Shown here piece after piece: positions 1 to 9,651 of a DNA stretch of 64,000 bases. The stretch covers positions 305,001 to 369,000 of the forward strand of contig NZ_CP140098.1 of NCBI RefSeq assembly GCF_034440735.1, read 5' to 3'. The first letter of the stretch is position 1. Every line of letters begins with the position of its first letter. The notes below the pieces were generated by a model. The model was given only the letters and a program-made list of their open reading frames with translations, was not told the DNA's origin and made no database searches. The stretch comes from Deinococcus sp. AB2017081. Its GTDB lineage: Bacteria > Deinococcota > Deinococci > Deinococcales > Deinococcaceae. The translations under genes were made by a program, and so were the position numbers.

Positions 1-923
1 CCCAGGCGGCCGGTCAGTTCATCGACGTTGCCGAACAGCGACCCCAGCAGCCCCCGGCCCTGGCCCTCCACACGGCCCAGTTCTGCCGGGTCGTTCAGCG
101 CCTGGAGATTCAGGTGACCACCGTCGTCGCTGAGGCCGGCGAAGGGACGCGCCATGCCCAGGATGTCCCCGCCCCCGGTGCGGGCCTTGCTGACCAGGGC
201 GCCCAGGATGAGCGGCAGCGCCGCCTGGGTGGCGCGGCTGGCCGTGCTGCCTCCGAACCCGGCGGCGGCACCGATCTTCTCGGCGGCCGGCCCACTGAAC
301 TGCCCCCTGACGAACGCCAGCAGACCGTCGGCACTCAGGGGGCCCGCATCGGGGGTGGGGGCGACAGACGGCACATCGACATGGGGCGTGCCGATGTGAG
401 AGGCGCCGGTGTGGGCGGCCGCCGCCACACCGGCGCCGCCGGCCCCCAGCAGCCCACCGAGTCCACCCTTCAGGCCGCCCATCACGGCACCGATGTTCCC
501 GGCGTTCACTCCGGCCCGGTTCCCCAGCAGACTGAGGAGCAGCGGCAGGGCCATCTGCATCAGGCGGCCCACGCCCCCTGCCGGTGCGCCCGCCTGCGCC
601 GCCACCGCAGCCGTGATCGTATCGGCGCGGCTCCCGAGCAGGGCCGGGCCGAGCAGTTCCCCGGCGCGCTGCAGGTTGGCGGCACCATCGGTTCCGGCCA
701 GCGCGTCGTGCACACTGCCGAAGTCCGGCAGGTTCTGGATGGCCTCGACGATCTGGGACTGGCCCTGCGCCGTGGTGGCGTGATCGGCCAGCGCGTCGAG
801 CTGCATGGGCAGACCCGCCCCCAGGGCCCGCTGCGCCGTCTGGGCATCCAGCCCGACCACCTGCCCGAGCCGGGCACTTCCCTCACCGTCGAAGAAGGAC
901 TGAATCAGATCCATCACGTTCAT
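1..923 (-). CDS. DUF937 family protein (3' end cut by window edge)
   Basis: Read on the minus strand from an ATG at 923 with a strong Shine-Dalgarno (AGGAGG) six bases upstream, the frame stays open to the left edge, so the C-terminus is missing. The product starts MNVMDLIQSFFDGEGS and continues as alternating helical stretches rich in Ala, Gly and Leu, with two related blocks: a GLGAGLPMQLDAL-like segment near residue 30 and a PLLLSLLGNR segment near 145 followed by a Gly/Leu-rich run. This layout is typical of DUF937 proteins, whose function is unknown. No signal peptide is evident. The gene stands alone, about 490 bases from the next gene. Confidence 0.8.
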   Translation of the reverse strand, partial: MNVMDLIQSFFDGEGSARLGQVVGLDAQTAQRALGAGLPMQLDALADHATTAQGQSQIVEAIQNLPDFGSVHDALAGTDGAANLQRAGELLGPALLGSRADTITAAVAAQAGAPAGGVGRLMQMALPLLLSLLGNRAGVNAGNIGAVMGGLKGGLGGLLGAGGAGVAAAAHTGASHIGTPHVDVPSVAPTPDAGPLSADGLLAFVRGQFSGPAAEKIGAAAGFGGSTASRATQAALPLILGALVSKARTGGGDILGMARPFAGLSDDGGHLNLQALNDPAELGRVEGQGRGLLGSLFGNVDELTGRL

Positions 924-1411
924 TGGAGACCTCCTGAAACCGGTATCTACCGCGCATCGTACGTTGAGTTCCTCCGGCGGCGGTGGGCATCCGCGCGGAC
1001 ACCCGAGTCTAAATGTAAAAAACCTCACTTTGCTGGACTGAGGGGGCGGTGGGGGGGAAACACCCCCAGCGTACCCTGCCCATCTCAGTGGCAGGTCACC
1101 CCGGACGGGGGCAGATTTCACCCCGACCAGACTCACGCGGTTCGGAAGCTACGTCGCGGACAGAGTGGGATGGACAGAGCGGGATGGCTGCACTCGTTCG
1201 GTTCGGCAGCCTTCCCATGCTCGCTTCGCCCGGGCTCGTCCTCGACCCGCTCGAGTCCGGTCTCACAGCGGTTTTCAGCTTCATGGAGGGACGTGCTTTC
1301 CGCCCATTCACTCCCCTTCCAGCCTCTGTCTTCTTCAGGCCTTCTTCAGGCGCTCGCCTCGCTCGATTCAGATTTCTCAAGGGTTGTCCTCAAGAAATCT
1401 GAATTCCGCTG
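924..1411. other. intergenic region, no gene supported
   Basis: This 488-base stretch separates the divergently placed DUF937 and VOC genes. Its ORFs are short, compositionally odd and lack ribosome binding sites, and none resembles a known protein. The first part (924-1020) should hold the DUF937 promoter. The only clear structure is the 12-bp inverted repeat at 1366-1404, listed separately. Confidence 0.6.
1366..1404 (-). terminator. 12-bp inverted repeat, possible terminator of the paa/VOC transcript
   Basis: ATTCAGATTTCT at 1366-1377 is exactly complementary to AGAAATCTGAAT at 1393-1404, with a 15-base loop. It lies 8 bases past the stop codon of the VOC gene, where a terminator of the minus-strand operon would be expected. 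There is no clear T-run, so it could equally be a protein-binding dyad or mRNA-stabilising hairpin. Confidence 0.4.
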
Positions 1412-1798
1412 TCAGCCGAGGTCGTGACCATGTCCGTGCTGCACGATCTCCAACCGGTTGCCGAAGGGATCGCACAGGAAGACGCGCGGCATCCCGGCCC
1501 GGTCATCTGGCTGGAAGGGCACACCGCACGCCTGCAGGTGCGTCTGCACGTCCCTGAGATTCACGCAGCGCAGCGCCGGATGCCCCTTGACCCGTGGCAC
1601 GAAGTCTGCGGCCACCCCGACATGAAGCTGCCGACCGTCCGGCAGGCCGAACCACACGCCACCGGCCGACTGGAGGGCCGCCGGCTTGCGCCGTTCCGGC
1701 AGACCCAGCACCCGCCCGAAGAACGCCCGCGCCGCCGCCTCGCAGCCGGCGGGGGCCTCAATCTGCACGTGATCCAGTCCGGCGATCAGGGGTGTCAT
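1412..1798 (-). CDS. VOC (glyoxalase/dioxygenase) family protein
   Basis: A 128-residue protein of vicinal oxygen chelate fold. It shows GLDHVQIEAPAG at the N-terminus (metal ligand His at the end of strand 1), FGRVLGLPE after the first helix, and a C-terminal CDPFGNRLEIVQ, the usual DPxGNxxE motif with the glutamate ligand. Single-domain VOC proteins of this size are dimeric lyases, isomerases, dioxygenases or resistance proteins; substrate cannot be assigned. Its ATG overlaps the stop of the preceding 53-residue ORF (ATGA), so it is probably translated from the paa transcript as its last gene. Confidence 0.85.
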   Translation of the reverse strand: MTPLIAGLDHVQIEAPAGCEAAARAFFGRVLGLPERRKPAALQSAGGVWFGLPDGRQLHVGVAADFVPRVKGHPALRCVNLRDVQTHLQACGVPFQPDDRAGMPRVFLCDPFGNRLEIVQHGHGHDLG

Positions 1799-1956
1799 GT
1801 CCAGATGCTAGGGGCCACGCCCAGAGGCACCCGGTACTGCGCCAGGAACCGCCCTGCATCGCGGCCGACCAGGGTCGTCACGGGCCGCCCGTACCACGCC
1901 ACGACCACCCAGTGCCCGGTTCTCGCAGAGCCTGGCCAGCAGGGCTTCACGGGCAT
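1795..1956 (-). CDS. small ORF (53 aa) coupled between paaZ and the VOC gene
   Basis: I do not recognise this product. The ORF begins at an ATG 13 bases after the paaZ stop and ends in a TGA that shares two bases with the VOC start (ATGA). The encoded 53 residues include a coherent segment, WVVVAWYGRPVTTLVGRD, followed by FLAQYRVPLGVAPSIW, with alternating hydrophobic residues that suggest beta strands. The tight spacing on both sides and GC-rich third positions argue for real translation. The start is uncertain because no strong ribosome binding site precedes the ATG. It may serve only to couple translation of the VOC gene. Confidence 0.5.
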   Translation of the reverse strand: MPVKPCWPGSARTGHWVVVAWYGRPVTTLVGRDAGRFLAQYRVPLGVAPSIWT

Positions 1957-1969
1957 CTTCGGGCACAGG

Positions 1970-4066
1970 TCAGGCCTGGAGGTCGGCGGGCGGATCGAAC
2001 TCGTCCCGTGCCCGCTCGACCAGGGTCAGGATGTCGTAGGTGGCGACCAGCACGCCGTCCTGATTGGTGATCTCGCTGCGCCACTCGACCACGCCGGTCG
2101 GGCGCGTCTCGCCGGGGCGCAGTTCCTTGCGGATCTTGCGTTTGCATGTCAGGCGGGTGCGGATGGTGTCGCCGATGCCCACGGGCTCGACGAAGCGCAG
2201 CCCCTCCAGGCCGTAGTTCGCCAGCACCGGCCCCGGCGCGGGCGACACGAACTGCCCCGCCGCCGCCGAGATCAGGAAGTAGCCGTGTGCCACGCGTTTC
2301 CCGAAGATGCCCTCCTCCTTCGCCCCGATCTCGTCCACGTGGGCGTAGAAGTGGTCGCCGGTCAGGCCCGCGAAGTTCACGATGTCGGCCTCGGTCACGG
2401 TGCGGCGGTGGGTGAGCAGGGAATCCCCGACCTGAAGCTGGTCGAAGGACTTGCGGAAGGGATGCACCGCGTCCTCCTGCACGTCCGCGCCCGGCACGAA
2501 TTCGCGGGTGATCGCGGTCAGGGTCGTGGGATCGGCCTGCACGGCCACGCGGTTCATGTGGTGGCGCACCGCCGACAGGCCGCCCAGCTCCGAGCCGCCA
2601 CCTGCCCGGCCGGGGCCGCCGTGGTTGAGCTGCGGCAGCGGCGAGCCGTGGCCGGTGTTCTCCTTCGCGTTGTCGCGGTTCAGCACCAGCAGCCGCCCGT
2701 GCGTGCTGCTCAGACCCATGACCAGTTCGGTCGCCTCGGCGCGGTCGTGGGTGATGATCGAACCGGCCAGCGAGCCGCGCCCCAGGCGGGCCAGCTCCGC
2801 TGCGTCCTCCAGCGAGTCGTAGGGCAGCAGGGTCGCCACCGGCCCGAAGGCCTCCAGCTCGTGCGGGCCACGGGCGGTCAGGGGCGACTCGCACAGCAGC
2901 ACGGTGGGTTCCAGGAACGCGCCCTTCTCGGGGTCGCCGCCCAGCAGGGGCGTCTCGTTCGTGACGACGATCCGCGCCTCGGCCTGGAGCTGGCGCAGGG
3001 TCTCGCGCACGCGCTCGCGCTGCTCGACGCTGACCAGGGCCCCCATCCGCACGTCGTCTCGGGTGGGATCGCCCATCGTCACCTTGCCCAGTTCACGGCG
3101 GAGGCCCTCGGTCACGGCCTCCACCAGATGCGCGGGCACGATGGCGCGGCGGATCGCGGTGCACTTCTGGCCCGCCTTGCCGGTCATCTCGCGGGCGACC
3201 TCGCGCACGTACAGGGCGAATTCGGGGTCTTCGGGGCGCACGCTCAGGCCCAGCACGGAGGCGTTCAGTGAATCGGCCTCGGTGTTGAAGGGCACGTTGC
3301 GGCCCACCACGACCGGGTGGACACGCAGTTTCGCCGCCGTCGCCGCCGATCCGGTGAAGGCCACCATGTCCTGCTCGGTCAGGTGATCCAGCAGGTCACC
3401 GGGCTCGCCGGTCACGAGTTGCAGCGCCCCTTCGGGCAACAGCCCGGACTCGATGATGTCGCGCACCACGCGCTCGGTGACATACGCCGTCTGGGGCGCG
3501 GGCTTGACGAGCGAGGCCATGCCGCCGATGAACGCCGGGGCCAGCTTTTCCAGCATCCCCCACACCGGGAAATTGAAGGCGTTGATCTGCACGGCCACGC
3601 CGTCACGCGGCACGAGCAGGTGGCGGCCCACGAACGTCCCCTCCCTGCCCAGCCGCTCCACCCGGCCGTCGGGCCAGAAGCGCTCGTCGGGCAGCTCGCG
3701 CCGCGCCATGGACGAGTAGCTGAACAGCGTGCCGATGCCGCCCTCGATATCCACCCACGAATCGCGGCGGGTCGCGCCGGTCAGCATGCTCAGCTCGTAG
3801 TACGCCTCCTTACGCTCCATGAGGTACGTGCCCAGCGCCCGGAGTGCCCGCGCCCGCGTGTGGAAGGTCAGCCGGCGGATCGCCGCGCCCTGCCGCCGCC
3901 CGTAGGCCAGCGCCCCGGCAAAATCGACCCCCTTGGACGAGATGACCGCCACGGGGCGGCCATACACGGCGTCGATCAGGGTCTGCCCATCGGCGTTGGT
4001 ATGCCAGTGACCAGAGACGTAGGAGGCGGGGCGGAGGAGTTGGGTCATTGAGAGAGACTGGGTCAT
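1970..4066 (-). CDS. paaZ: PaaZ: oxepin-CoA hydrolase / 3-oxo-5,6-dehydrosuberyl-CoA semialdehyde dehydrogenase
   Basis: A full-length bifunctional ring-cleavage enzyme (698 residues) of phenylacetate degradation. Residues about 1-520 form an aldehyde dehydrogenase domain, with the general base in [10 protein letters not shown] (E263) and the nucleophile in GQKCTAIRR (C302). Residues about 540-690 form a MaoC-like hot-dog hydratase domain with the motif [13 protein letters not shown]. The family hydrolyses oxepin-CoA and oxidises the resulting semialdehyde-CoA. The start at 4066 overlaps the stop of the upstream gene (ATGA); a second in-frame ATG six codons later ([10 protein letters not shown]) is where many homologues begin. 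It is translated from the paa mRNA together with paaABCD. Confidence 0.95.
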   Translation of the reverse strand: MTQSLSMTQLLRPASYVSGHWHTNADGQTLIDAVYGRPVAVISSKGVDFAGALAYGRRQGAAIRRLTFHTRARALRALGTYLMERKEAYYELSMLTGATRRDSWVDIEGGIGTLFSYSSMARRELPDERFWPDGRVERLGREGTFVGRHLLVPRDGVAVQINAFNFPVWGMLEKLAPAFIGGMASLVKPAPQTAYVTERVVRDIIESGLLPEGALQLVTGEPGDLLDHLTEQDMVAFTGSAATAAKLRVHPVVVGRNVPFNTEADSLNASVLGLSVRPEDPEFALYVREVAREMTGKAGQKCTAIRRAIVPAHLVEAVTEGLRRELGKVTMGDPTRDDVRMGALVSVEQRERVRETLRQLQAEARIVVTNETPLLGGDPEKGAFLEPTVLLCESPLTARGPHELEAFGPVATLLPYDSLEDAAELARLGRGSLAGSIITHDRAEATELVMGLSSTHGRLLVLNRDNAKENTGHGSPLPQLNHGGPGRAGGGSELGGLSAVRHHMNRVAVQADPTTLTAITREFVPGADVQEDAVHPFRKSFDQLQVGDSLLTHRRTVTEADIVNFAGLTGDHFYAHVDEIGAKEEGIFGKRVAHGYFLISAAAGQFVSPAPGPVLANYGLEGLRFVEPVGIGDTIRTRLTCKRKIRKELRPGETRPTGVVEWRSEITNQDGVLVATYDILTLVERARDEFDPPADLQA

Positions 4067-4386
4067 TCGTTCTCCTGCACTTCACCAAGCGTGCGGATAT
4101 GAGATTCCAAATAGCAGGTGCAGAAATCGAACCCCTGATCACGAGCCCACGCTCTAACGTCTTGCTCCAATGTCACAGCTTCCTCCAGCGCTAGAGGCGG
4201 CTGACAGATGTAGTCATACTCATTGCCCGGGCCGTTCTCCCAACCGCCAGAAATCTGGTGTGTAGGTAAGCGCGCCTCCAGAAAAATCTGACACGACTTA
4301 ACCGCTTTATCTGGGTTGGGCAGGTCACGAAAGTCACAGAGATGCCCTAAAGGGGTATGACTCCGTGAATCGTTCGTTTCAGTCAT
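4063..4386 (-). CDS. uncharacterised 107-aa protein inserted in the paa operon
   Basis: I do not recognise this protein. The ATG at 4386 overlaps the paaD stop and its own stop overlaps the paaZ start, both as ATGA, so it is a genuine, translationally coupled operon member. It is hydrophilic and acidic, with no signal peptide or membrane segment. It has four cysteines (LCDF, SCQI and CTC near the C-terminus), several aromatic residues ([12 protein letters not shown]) and a C-terminal helix ending LGEVQENE. The base composition is noticeably less GC-rich than paaD and paaZ, suggesting later acquisition. It is not one of the canonical paa genes I know. Confidence 0.8.
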   Translation of the reverse strand: MTETNDSRSHTPLGHLCDFRDLPNPDKAVKSCQIFLEARLPTHQISGGWENGPGNEYDYICQPPLALEEAVTLEQDVRAWARDQGFDFCTCYLESHIRTLGEVQENE

Positions 4387-4877
4387 ACGCTCTTGAATCC
4401 CTCGAACGGTTCCTTGCAGCTGTCGCACACGTACATGCGCTTGCACAGGGTCGGGCCGAAGCTGGCGGTCATGCGGACGTCGAAGCTGTGGCAGCGGGGG
4501 CAACGGGTGGGCTCGGCCTCCAGCTGGATCAGGCCGTGCTCGGCGGGGGCGGGGGGCGCAATCCCGTACTCGCGCAGGCGTTCGCGGGCGGCGTCGTTAA
4601 TCCAGTCGGTCGTCCACGGGGGCGTCAGGGTGCTCCTGACCTCCACATCGGCCACGCCCAGATCACGGACGGCCTGCTCGATGCTGGCCCGGATGACGTG
4701 CAGCGCCGGGCACCCGCTGAAGGTAGGCGTGAAGGTGACCGTGACCTTCTCGCCGTTCACATCGACATCCCGCACCATGCCCATGTCGGTGATGCTGACG
4801 ACGGGGATCTCGGGGTCGGGAACGCTGGACAGCGCGTTCCAGACCGCAGAGGGGGTGGGGCTCGAAACAGTGGTCAT
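4383..4877 (-). CDS. paaD: PaaD: phenylacetate-CoA epoxidase assembly factor
   Basis: A 164-residue MIP18/DUF59-type protein. The N-terminal domain carries [19 protein letters not shown] and [11 protein letters not shown], the conserved helix and cysteine of the family; the C-terminus forms a zinc-ribbon-like unit with CPRCHS and CDSC. PaaD is needed for maturation or activity of the PaaABCE multicomponent epoxidase, probably through metal-centre assembly. It follows paaC after a 100-base gap with a hairpin and is coupled to the next gene by an ATGA overlap. Confidence 0.93.
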   Translation of the reverse strand: MTTVSSPTPSAVWNALSSVPDPEIPVVSITDMGMVRDVDVNGEKVTVTFTPTFSGCPALHVIRASIEQAVRDLGVADVEVRSTLTPPWTTDWINDAARERLREYGIAPPAPAEHGLIQLEAEPTRCPRCHSFDVRMTASFGPTLCKRMYVCDSCKEPFEGFKSV

Positions 4878-4946
4878 TTGAGTCCTCCCTAGAGTGGCAG
4901 GGCGTCTTGATGGCGCTGGAAATGGTCACACGCCCCCCCGCCCCGG

Positions 4947-4969
4947 CCCTCCCCCACAGGCGGGGAGGG
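4947..4969. repeat. hairpin in the paaC-paaD gap
   Basis: CCCTCCCC (4947-4954) pairs with GGGGAGGG (4962-4969) around a 7-base loop in the only sizeable gap besides paaA-paaB. The C/G-rich arms resemble the palindromic intergenic repeats seen elsewhere in the window. It may modulate the relative amounts of upstream and downstream mRNA. Confidence 0.4.
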
Positions 4970-4977
4970 AGAAAAGA

Positions 4978-5754
4978 TCACCACGTTTCTGCCTCCGGGT
5001 ACGCCCGCGCCACGCTCTGCATCTCGGCCAGGAGAGGGGCGAGGTGGTCGGTGTGGACGTCGCGGCCAGCGGAGTCAGGGAACGTGGCGGGCAGGGTCAG
5101 GCCGCATTTCTCAACGAGGTGACGGGTCACGAGGGTCTGCCAGCGGGTGTAGACGCCTTGCAGGTCGGGAAGAAGACTGGCTTCAGCCAGCTCCTGTTCC
5201 CCCTCAACGGGCTGGAAGAGTTGCGCGGCGTACGGCCACAGCTCGGTCAGGGCAGCCTGGGTGCGGCGTTCGCTCTCCGGGGTGCCCAGGGCCAGCCGCT
5301 CGACCCACAGGGCAGTGTGCTGGAGGTGGAATTTCTCCTCGCGCACGGCTTTTGCGGCGACCTCGGCCAGCGGGGCGTAAGCGCTGGCGGTGGCGGCCTG
5401 GAGCCACAGGGCCTCGAAGGCGTCATAGAGGAACTGGCGGAGCATGGTGAAGGCCCAGTCACCCTTCGGGAGTTCGGTGAAGCGGGTGTTCGTGTACTGC
5501 CCGGCGTCCCGGAAGAAGGCCAGCCGGTCGGGATCGCTGCCATCCAGTTCCGTGCGCAGGCCCAGATACAGGCCCGCGTGCCCCAGTTCGTCCTGCGCGA
5601 TGTTCGCCAGGGCGATGTCCTCCTCGAGGATCGGGGCGTGGCCCGTCCACTCGCCGCCCCGGTGGGCCAGGATGATCTCGTCGTCGGCCAGGGCGGTCAG
5701 GCGGCGGATCAGGGCAGCGGTCTGCGTGGCCGACAGGGCCGTCGCGGCGGTCAT
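4978..5754 (-). CDS. paaC: PaaC: structural subunit of phenylacetyl-CoA 1,2-epoxidase
   Basis: A 258-residue ferritin-like four-helix protein. It contains [41 protein letters not shown] and [10 protein letters not shown], typical of PaaC, which pairs with PaaA as the non-catalytic scaffold subunit of the epoxidase. Length matches the family. The ATG at 5754 overlaps the paaB stop (ATGA), which supports stoichiometric translation with PaaB. Confidence 0.95.
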   Translation of the reverse strand: MTAATALSATQTAALIRRLTALADDEIILAHRGGEWTGHAPILEEDIALANIAQDELGHAGLYLGLRTELDGSDPDRLAFFRDAGQYTNTRFTELPKGDWAFTMLRQFLYDAFEALWLQAATASAYAPLAEVAAKAVREEKFHLQHTALWVERLALGTPESERRTQAALTELWPYAAQLFQPVEGEQELAEASLLPDLQGVYTRWQTLVTRHLVEKCGLTLPATFPDSAGRDVHTDHLAPLLAEMQSVARAYPEAETW

Positions 5755-6380
5755 GGCTTCACCGTGTCGTGCGGGTGGTCATACACCTTCTGGTCGCCCA
5801 CGTGCGGCTCCTCGTTGACCCGCCCCGGCATCCGGCCGGCGCGTTTGAGTTCGCCCACGTGGCGGCCGATCACGCCGTAGGCCTGCTGCTGCTTGTAGGT
5901 CTTGTCCACGGCGGGCGCGAACCAGCTCTCGACCGTGCCGTGGTCGTCGTCGGTGCGGACGACCGCCGATTCCGGGAAGACCAGCCATGTCAGCGCGTCG
6001 GGGTGCTGCTCGCGGGCCAGCCGCAGCGCGTCACCGGGGCCGTGCGCCTCCACGGTACCCACCAGATCGACGAAGGTCATGGAACGCTTGCTGGTGCGCT
6101 TGATGCCCACATGGTAGGTGCCGGACTCGCCGGAGGTGTCCAGCACGGCAGGGGTCGTGGTCAGCTCCTCCGGCGTGGCGGTCAGGAGGTCGGCCCAGCG
6201 CACCGCCCACAGACTGACCGCCGCCGGCCGCCGCACGAAGACGTTGCGGGCCGTGTGCAGCGCGTGCTCGGGGTCGCCGGCATGGACGGAGCCGATGGCC
6301 TGGTGCGGCTTGCCGGGGGCGTCCTGCTTGAAGACCTCCCAGCGGGGCCATTGGGTGTCAGGGGATGGGGTGTGGGTCAT
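5751..6380 (-). CDS. paaB: PaaB: phenylacetyl-CoA epoxidase subunit, tandemly duplicated form
   Basis: At 209 residues this is about twice the usual PaaB length (about 95). Residues about 11-72 ([10 protein letters not shown], then [19 protein letters not shown] and [10 protein letters not shown]) match the standard PaaB strand-helix-strand unit. A second unit at about 88-185 repeats the pattern ([40 protein letters not shown]) and carries the classical C-terminal part with [11 protein letters not shown]. PaaB bridges PaaAC and the reductase in the epoxidase. The duplicated form may replace a homodimer by one chain. It is separated from paaA by a palindromic repeat. Confidence 0.9.
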   Translation of the reverse strand: MTHTPSPDTQWPRWEVFKQDAPGKPHQAIGSVHAGDPEHALHTARNVFVRRPAAVSLWAVRWADLLTATPEELTTTPAVLDTSGESGTYHVGIKRTSKRSMTFVDLVGTVEAHGPGDALRLAREQHPDALTWLVFPESAVVRTDDDHGTVESWFAPAVDKTYKQQQAYGVIGRHVGELKRAGRMPGRVNEEPHVGDQKVYDHPHDTVKP

Positions 6381-6418
6381 GGGTTCCTTGAGTGGCAGGG
6401 TGGGAGGCTTGCGGTTTG

Positions 6419-6501
6419 ACCCCTCGCTGCGCGCTCTGCGAGTCCGCCCCTCCGGGGCACCTCCCCTTAAGGGGAGCTGTCAGCGCAGCCGACTGAGGGG
6501 T
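6419..6501. repeat. palindromic dispersed repeat, copy A (paaA-paaB gap)
   Basis: The element starts ACCCCTCGCTGCGC and ends GCGCAGCCGACTGAGGGGT, imperfect terminal inverted repeats. Inside are a shared core (CTCTGCGAGTCCGCCCC) and a small hairpin, CTCCCC-TTAA-GGGGAG. The same outer and core sequences recur at 48438-48555, and a shorter relative occurs near 14007-14067. It encodes nothing convincing and behaves like a non-autonomous intergenic repeat that folds when transcribed. Confidence 0.75.
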
Positions 6502-6506
6502 CTCTT

Positions 6507-7469
<963 letters not shown>

Positions 7470-7496
7470 GGGGACACCTCCAGGATCAATGCGCTC

Positions 7497-7518
7497 AGTA
7501 TACCTAACGAGCGTTAGG
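7497..7518 (-). promoter_or_regulatory. paaA promoter with PaaR-type operator
   Basis: On the minus strand a -10 box TATACT (complement of 7497-7502) lies about 27 bases before the paaA ATG. Directly upstream is the dyad CCTAACG-CT-CGTTAGG (7503-7518). It fits, position for position, the CNAACGNNCGTTNG consensus that I recall for the TetR-family phenylacetyl-CoA sensor PaaR of Thermus. Being placed between -35 and -10, repressor binding would block RNA polymerase. The upstream -35 is weak. No paaR gene is in the window. Confidence 0.8.
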
Positions 7519-7612
7519 TCGGCATGGGAACACGGCGCCCTCCCTTCACCTGGGAGCCCTGCCGGGCGCATGCTGGGCAGACTCCATCCGTTTCCGACCT
7601 GCCGGAGGTTCC

Positions 7613-9187
7613 ATGACCCGCATCCGTATGATCCTGACCGCCGTTGCGCTGCTGACCTGTGTGCCGCTGGCCCCCGCCCAGGACGACCCGCCGGAGCCCG
7701 TGAAGACGACCACGCAGACCTGCGGGGCGTACACGCTGAAGCTGGAGGAGAACGGCTTCGGCGACCCCGATGACCGCGTGAGCGTGCTGCGCGGTGCAGA
7801 CGTGGTCGCCACGGTCACCGACACCATGGTCAGCGTGGACTGGTGCCGCGACGTGACCGGCGACGGCGTGCCGGAGGTGCTGCTGGCCGGGTTCTCGGGG
7901 GGCGCACACTGCTGCTTTACCCACACGCTGTACTCGCTGACCACCCCTGCCCGGCGACTGCTCACGGCGTTCAGTGCCCATTCGGACACGCTGGACGTGC
8001 GGCAGCTGAACGGGGGCGGGCCCCTGGAACTGGTGGGCGCAGACTGGCGCTTCGCCTACGGCTACGGCATGAGCTTTGCCGAGAGCGCGCCGCTGCCGGT
8101 CGTGTACTCGTATCTGCCGGTGACGGGCGGTGCGCCCCGCTATGTGGAGAACACCCGCGCCTATCCGGGATTTCTGCAGACCTTCGCCGGCCGCATGAAC
8201 GACCGCACCGAGCCCTTCAGCGGCGGCATGCTGGTGGACTACGCCACGCGCGTGATCACCGGACAGCCCGGTGAGGCTGACACCTGGGCCCGCACACAGC
8301 CCGCCCCCTACGCCGCGTGGCTCGGGAACTACGGCCCGGACATCCGGCATGCCCTGGGCGACTTCGGTGTGTGGGACTGGCCGACCCGGGCGGGCGCGGC
8401 CCCGGACGCCCCGCGCACTGTGCTGGGCGGGTCGTTCAGCGCCCCGGGCACGCGGGAGGCGCTGGCCCTGATCGGCGGCACCGACCCTGCTCCGGCCACC
8501 GGCACACCCCTGAGCGGCGGCCAGGCGAGCACCGGTACCCTGGCGCTGTACCGTCCGCAGGGCAGCGGCATCGTGGCCGGGCCGGCGCTCCAGACGGTGC
8601 CGGTGCGTTCCGATCAGGGCGGCTATCTGGACTCGGCGTGGTGGCCGGTCTTCGCGGTGCGCCGCGCCACCGGTCGGGACGACGTGGTCGTGCGGGACGC
8701 CCGCAGCGGCAGCCTGCGCTTCACCACCCACCGCGTCTCGGTGGACACCCTGAGCCCCGTGACCGACGATCCGCTGGCACTCGCGGCCACGCTGCTGGGC
8801 GACCTGAGCAACGTGGCGCGGCAGGTCGCCAGCAGCTACGCCCGGCCCACCCCGCCGCGCACGGCCGCCCAGCGCTCGGAGATCCAGCGGCGGATCGACG
8901 CCGCGCTGGCCCGGGCCACACCCTGGGCAGCCCTGACGGGCTCGGCGCTGAACCTGCCGCGCCTGGGCAACTTCATGGTCGGTGCGGTCGAGATGACCGT
9001 GGACACCGCCGAGCGCGCCCAGGTCACCGCCACGGCCGACATCGGGGAGGCCGACGCGGACACCGACAGCGAGTACATCTCCGGCACCCGCCACACCCTG
9101 ACCATCGACCTGACGCGCAGCGCGGGCCGCTGGGCCGTGACCCGCTGGACGCTGACGCCCCGAACCGGCGAACTGGATCAGCCCTGA
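7613..9187 (+). CDS. secreted protein with FG-GAP-like N-terminal region, function unknown
   Basis: A 524-residue exported protein: residues 1-22 form a Sec signal ending PLAPAQ. The N-terminal region has [20 protein letters not shown], then [21 protein letters not shown] and [13 protein letters not shown], the acidic DxTGDGxPEL pattern of FG-GAP or calcium-binding repeats. The remainder is rich in Ala, Thr and Arg and matches nothing I can name. A plausible ribosome site (GGAGGTTCC) precedes the ATG. It is divergent from paaA with about 140 bases between them, so the paa operator lies in the shared upstream region. Confidence 0.8.
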   Translation: MTRIRMILTAVALLTCVPLAPAQDDPPEPVKTTTQTCGAYTLKLEENGFGDPDDRVSVLRGADVVATVTDTMVSVDWCRDVTGDGVPEVLLAGFSGGAHCCFTHTLYSLTTPARRLLTAFSAHSDTLDVRQLNGGGPLELVGADWRFAYGYGMSFAESAPLPVVYSYLPVTGGAPRYVENTRAYPGFLQTFAGRMNDRTEPFSGGMLVDYATRVITGQPGEADTWARTQPAPYAAWLGNYGPDIRHALGDFGVWDWPTRAGAAPDAPRTVLGGSFSAPGTREALALIGGTDPAPATGTPLSGGQASTGTLALYRPQGSGIVAGPALQTVPVRSDQGGYLDSAWWPVFAVRRATGRDDVVVRDARSGSLRFTTHRVSVDTLSPVTDDPLALAATLLGDLSNVARQVASSYARPTPPRTAAQRSEIQRRIDAALARATPWAALTGSALNLPRLGNFMVGAVEMTVDTAERAQVTATADIGEADADTDSEYISGTRHTLTIDLTRSAGRWAVTRWTLTPRTGELDQP

Positions 9188-9267
9188 CGCCCTGGGCGCC
9201 GGCCTGTCACGCAGGGAGTACAGACCACGCCGACCTCTGGCCCACCCGGCCCGCCTACGCTGAACCC

Positions 9268-9651
9268 ATGAAGCAGAAGATCAGCAGCGGCAGTCCATGG
9301 GAAGCGAAGATCGGCTATTCACGGGCGGTGCGTATCGGCAATGTCGTGCAGGTCAGCGGCACGACCGCCACCGTGAACGGCGAGGTGGTCGGCGTGGACG
9401 ACCCGGCCGAGCAGACCAGAGCGGCGCTGGGCATCATCCGCACCGCGCTGGAGACGGCCGGTGCCCGCCTGGAGGACGTGGTGCGCACCCGCATCTACGT
9501 GACGGACATCAGCCGGTGGCAGGAGGTCGGCACCGCCCACGGCGAGGTCTTCGGCGAGATCCGCCCGGCGACGACCATGGTGCAGGTCGCCGCGCTGATC
9601 GACCCGCTGCACCTCGTGGAGATCGAGGCCGAGGCCGTCATCGGGGAGTGA
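9268..9651 (+). CDS. RidA/YjgF-type enamine/imine deaminase family protein
   Basis: 127 residues with the RidA signature: GNVVQVSGTTATV, QTRAALGIIRTALETAG, RTRIYVTDIS and the C-terminal IRPATTMVQVAALIDPLHLVEIEAEAV, whose Arg is the usual active-site residue. RidA proteins hydrolyse reactive enamines such as 2-aminoacrylate; this subgroup could also have a different substrate. A TACGCT -10 element ends six bases before the ATG, indicating a leaderless mRNA. The stop overlaps the next start (GTGA). Confidence 0.88.
   Translation: MKQKISSGSPWEAKIGYSRAVRIGNVVQVSGTTATVNGEVVGVDDPAEQTRAALGIIRTALETAGARLEDVVRTRIYVTDISRWQEVGTAHGEVFGEIRPATTMVQVAALIDPLHLVEIEAEAVIGE

Noticed and set aside
1424..3271. 615-codon plus ORF
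   Set aside because: Antisense of the VOC gene and paaZ.
7514..9094. 526-codon minus ORF
   Set aside because: Covers the secreted protein at 7613-9187 in antisense; composition is typical of shadow translation and the region before it holds the paaA promoter.
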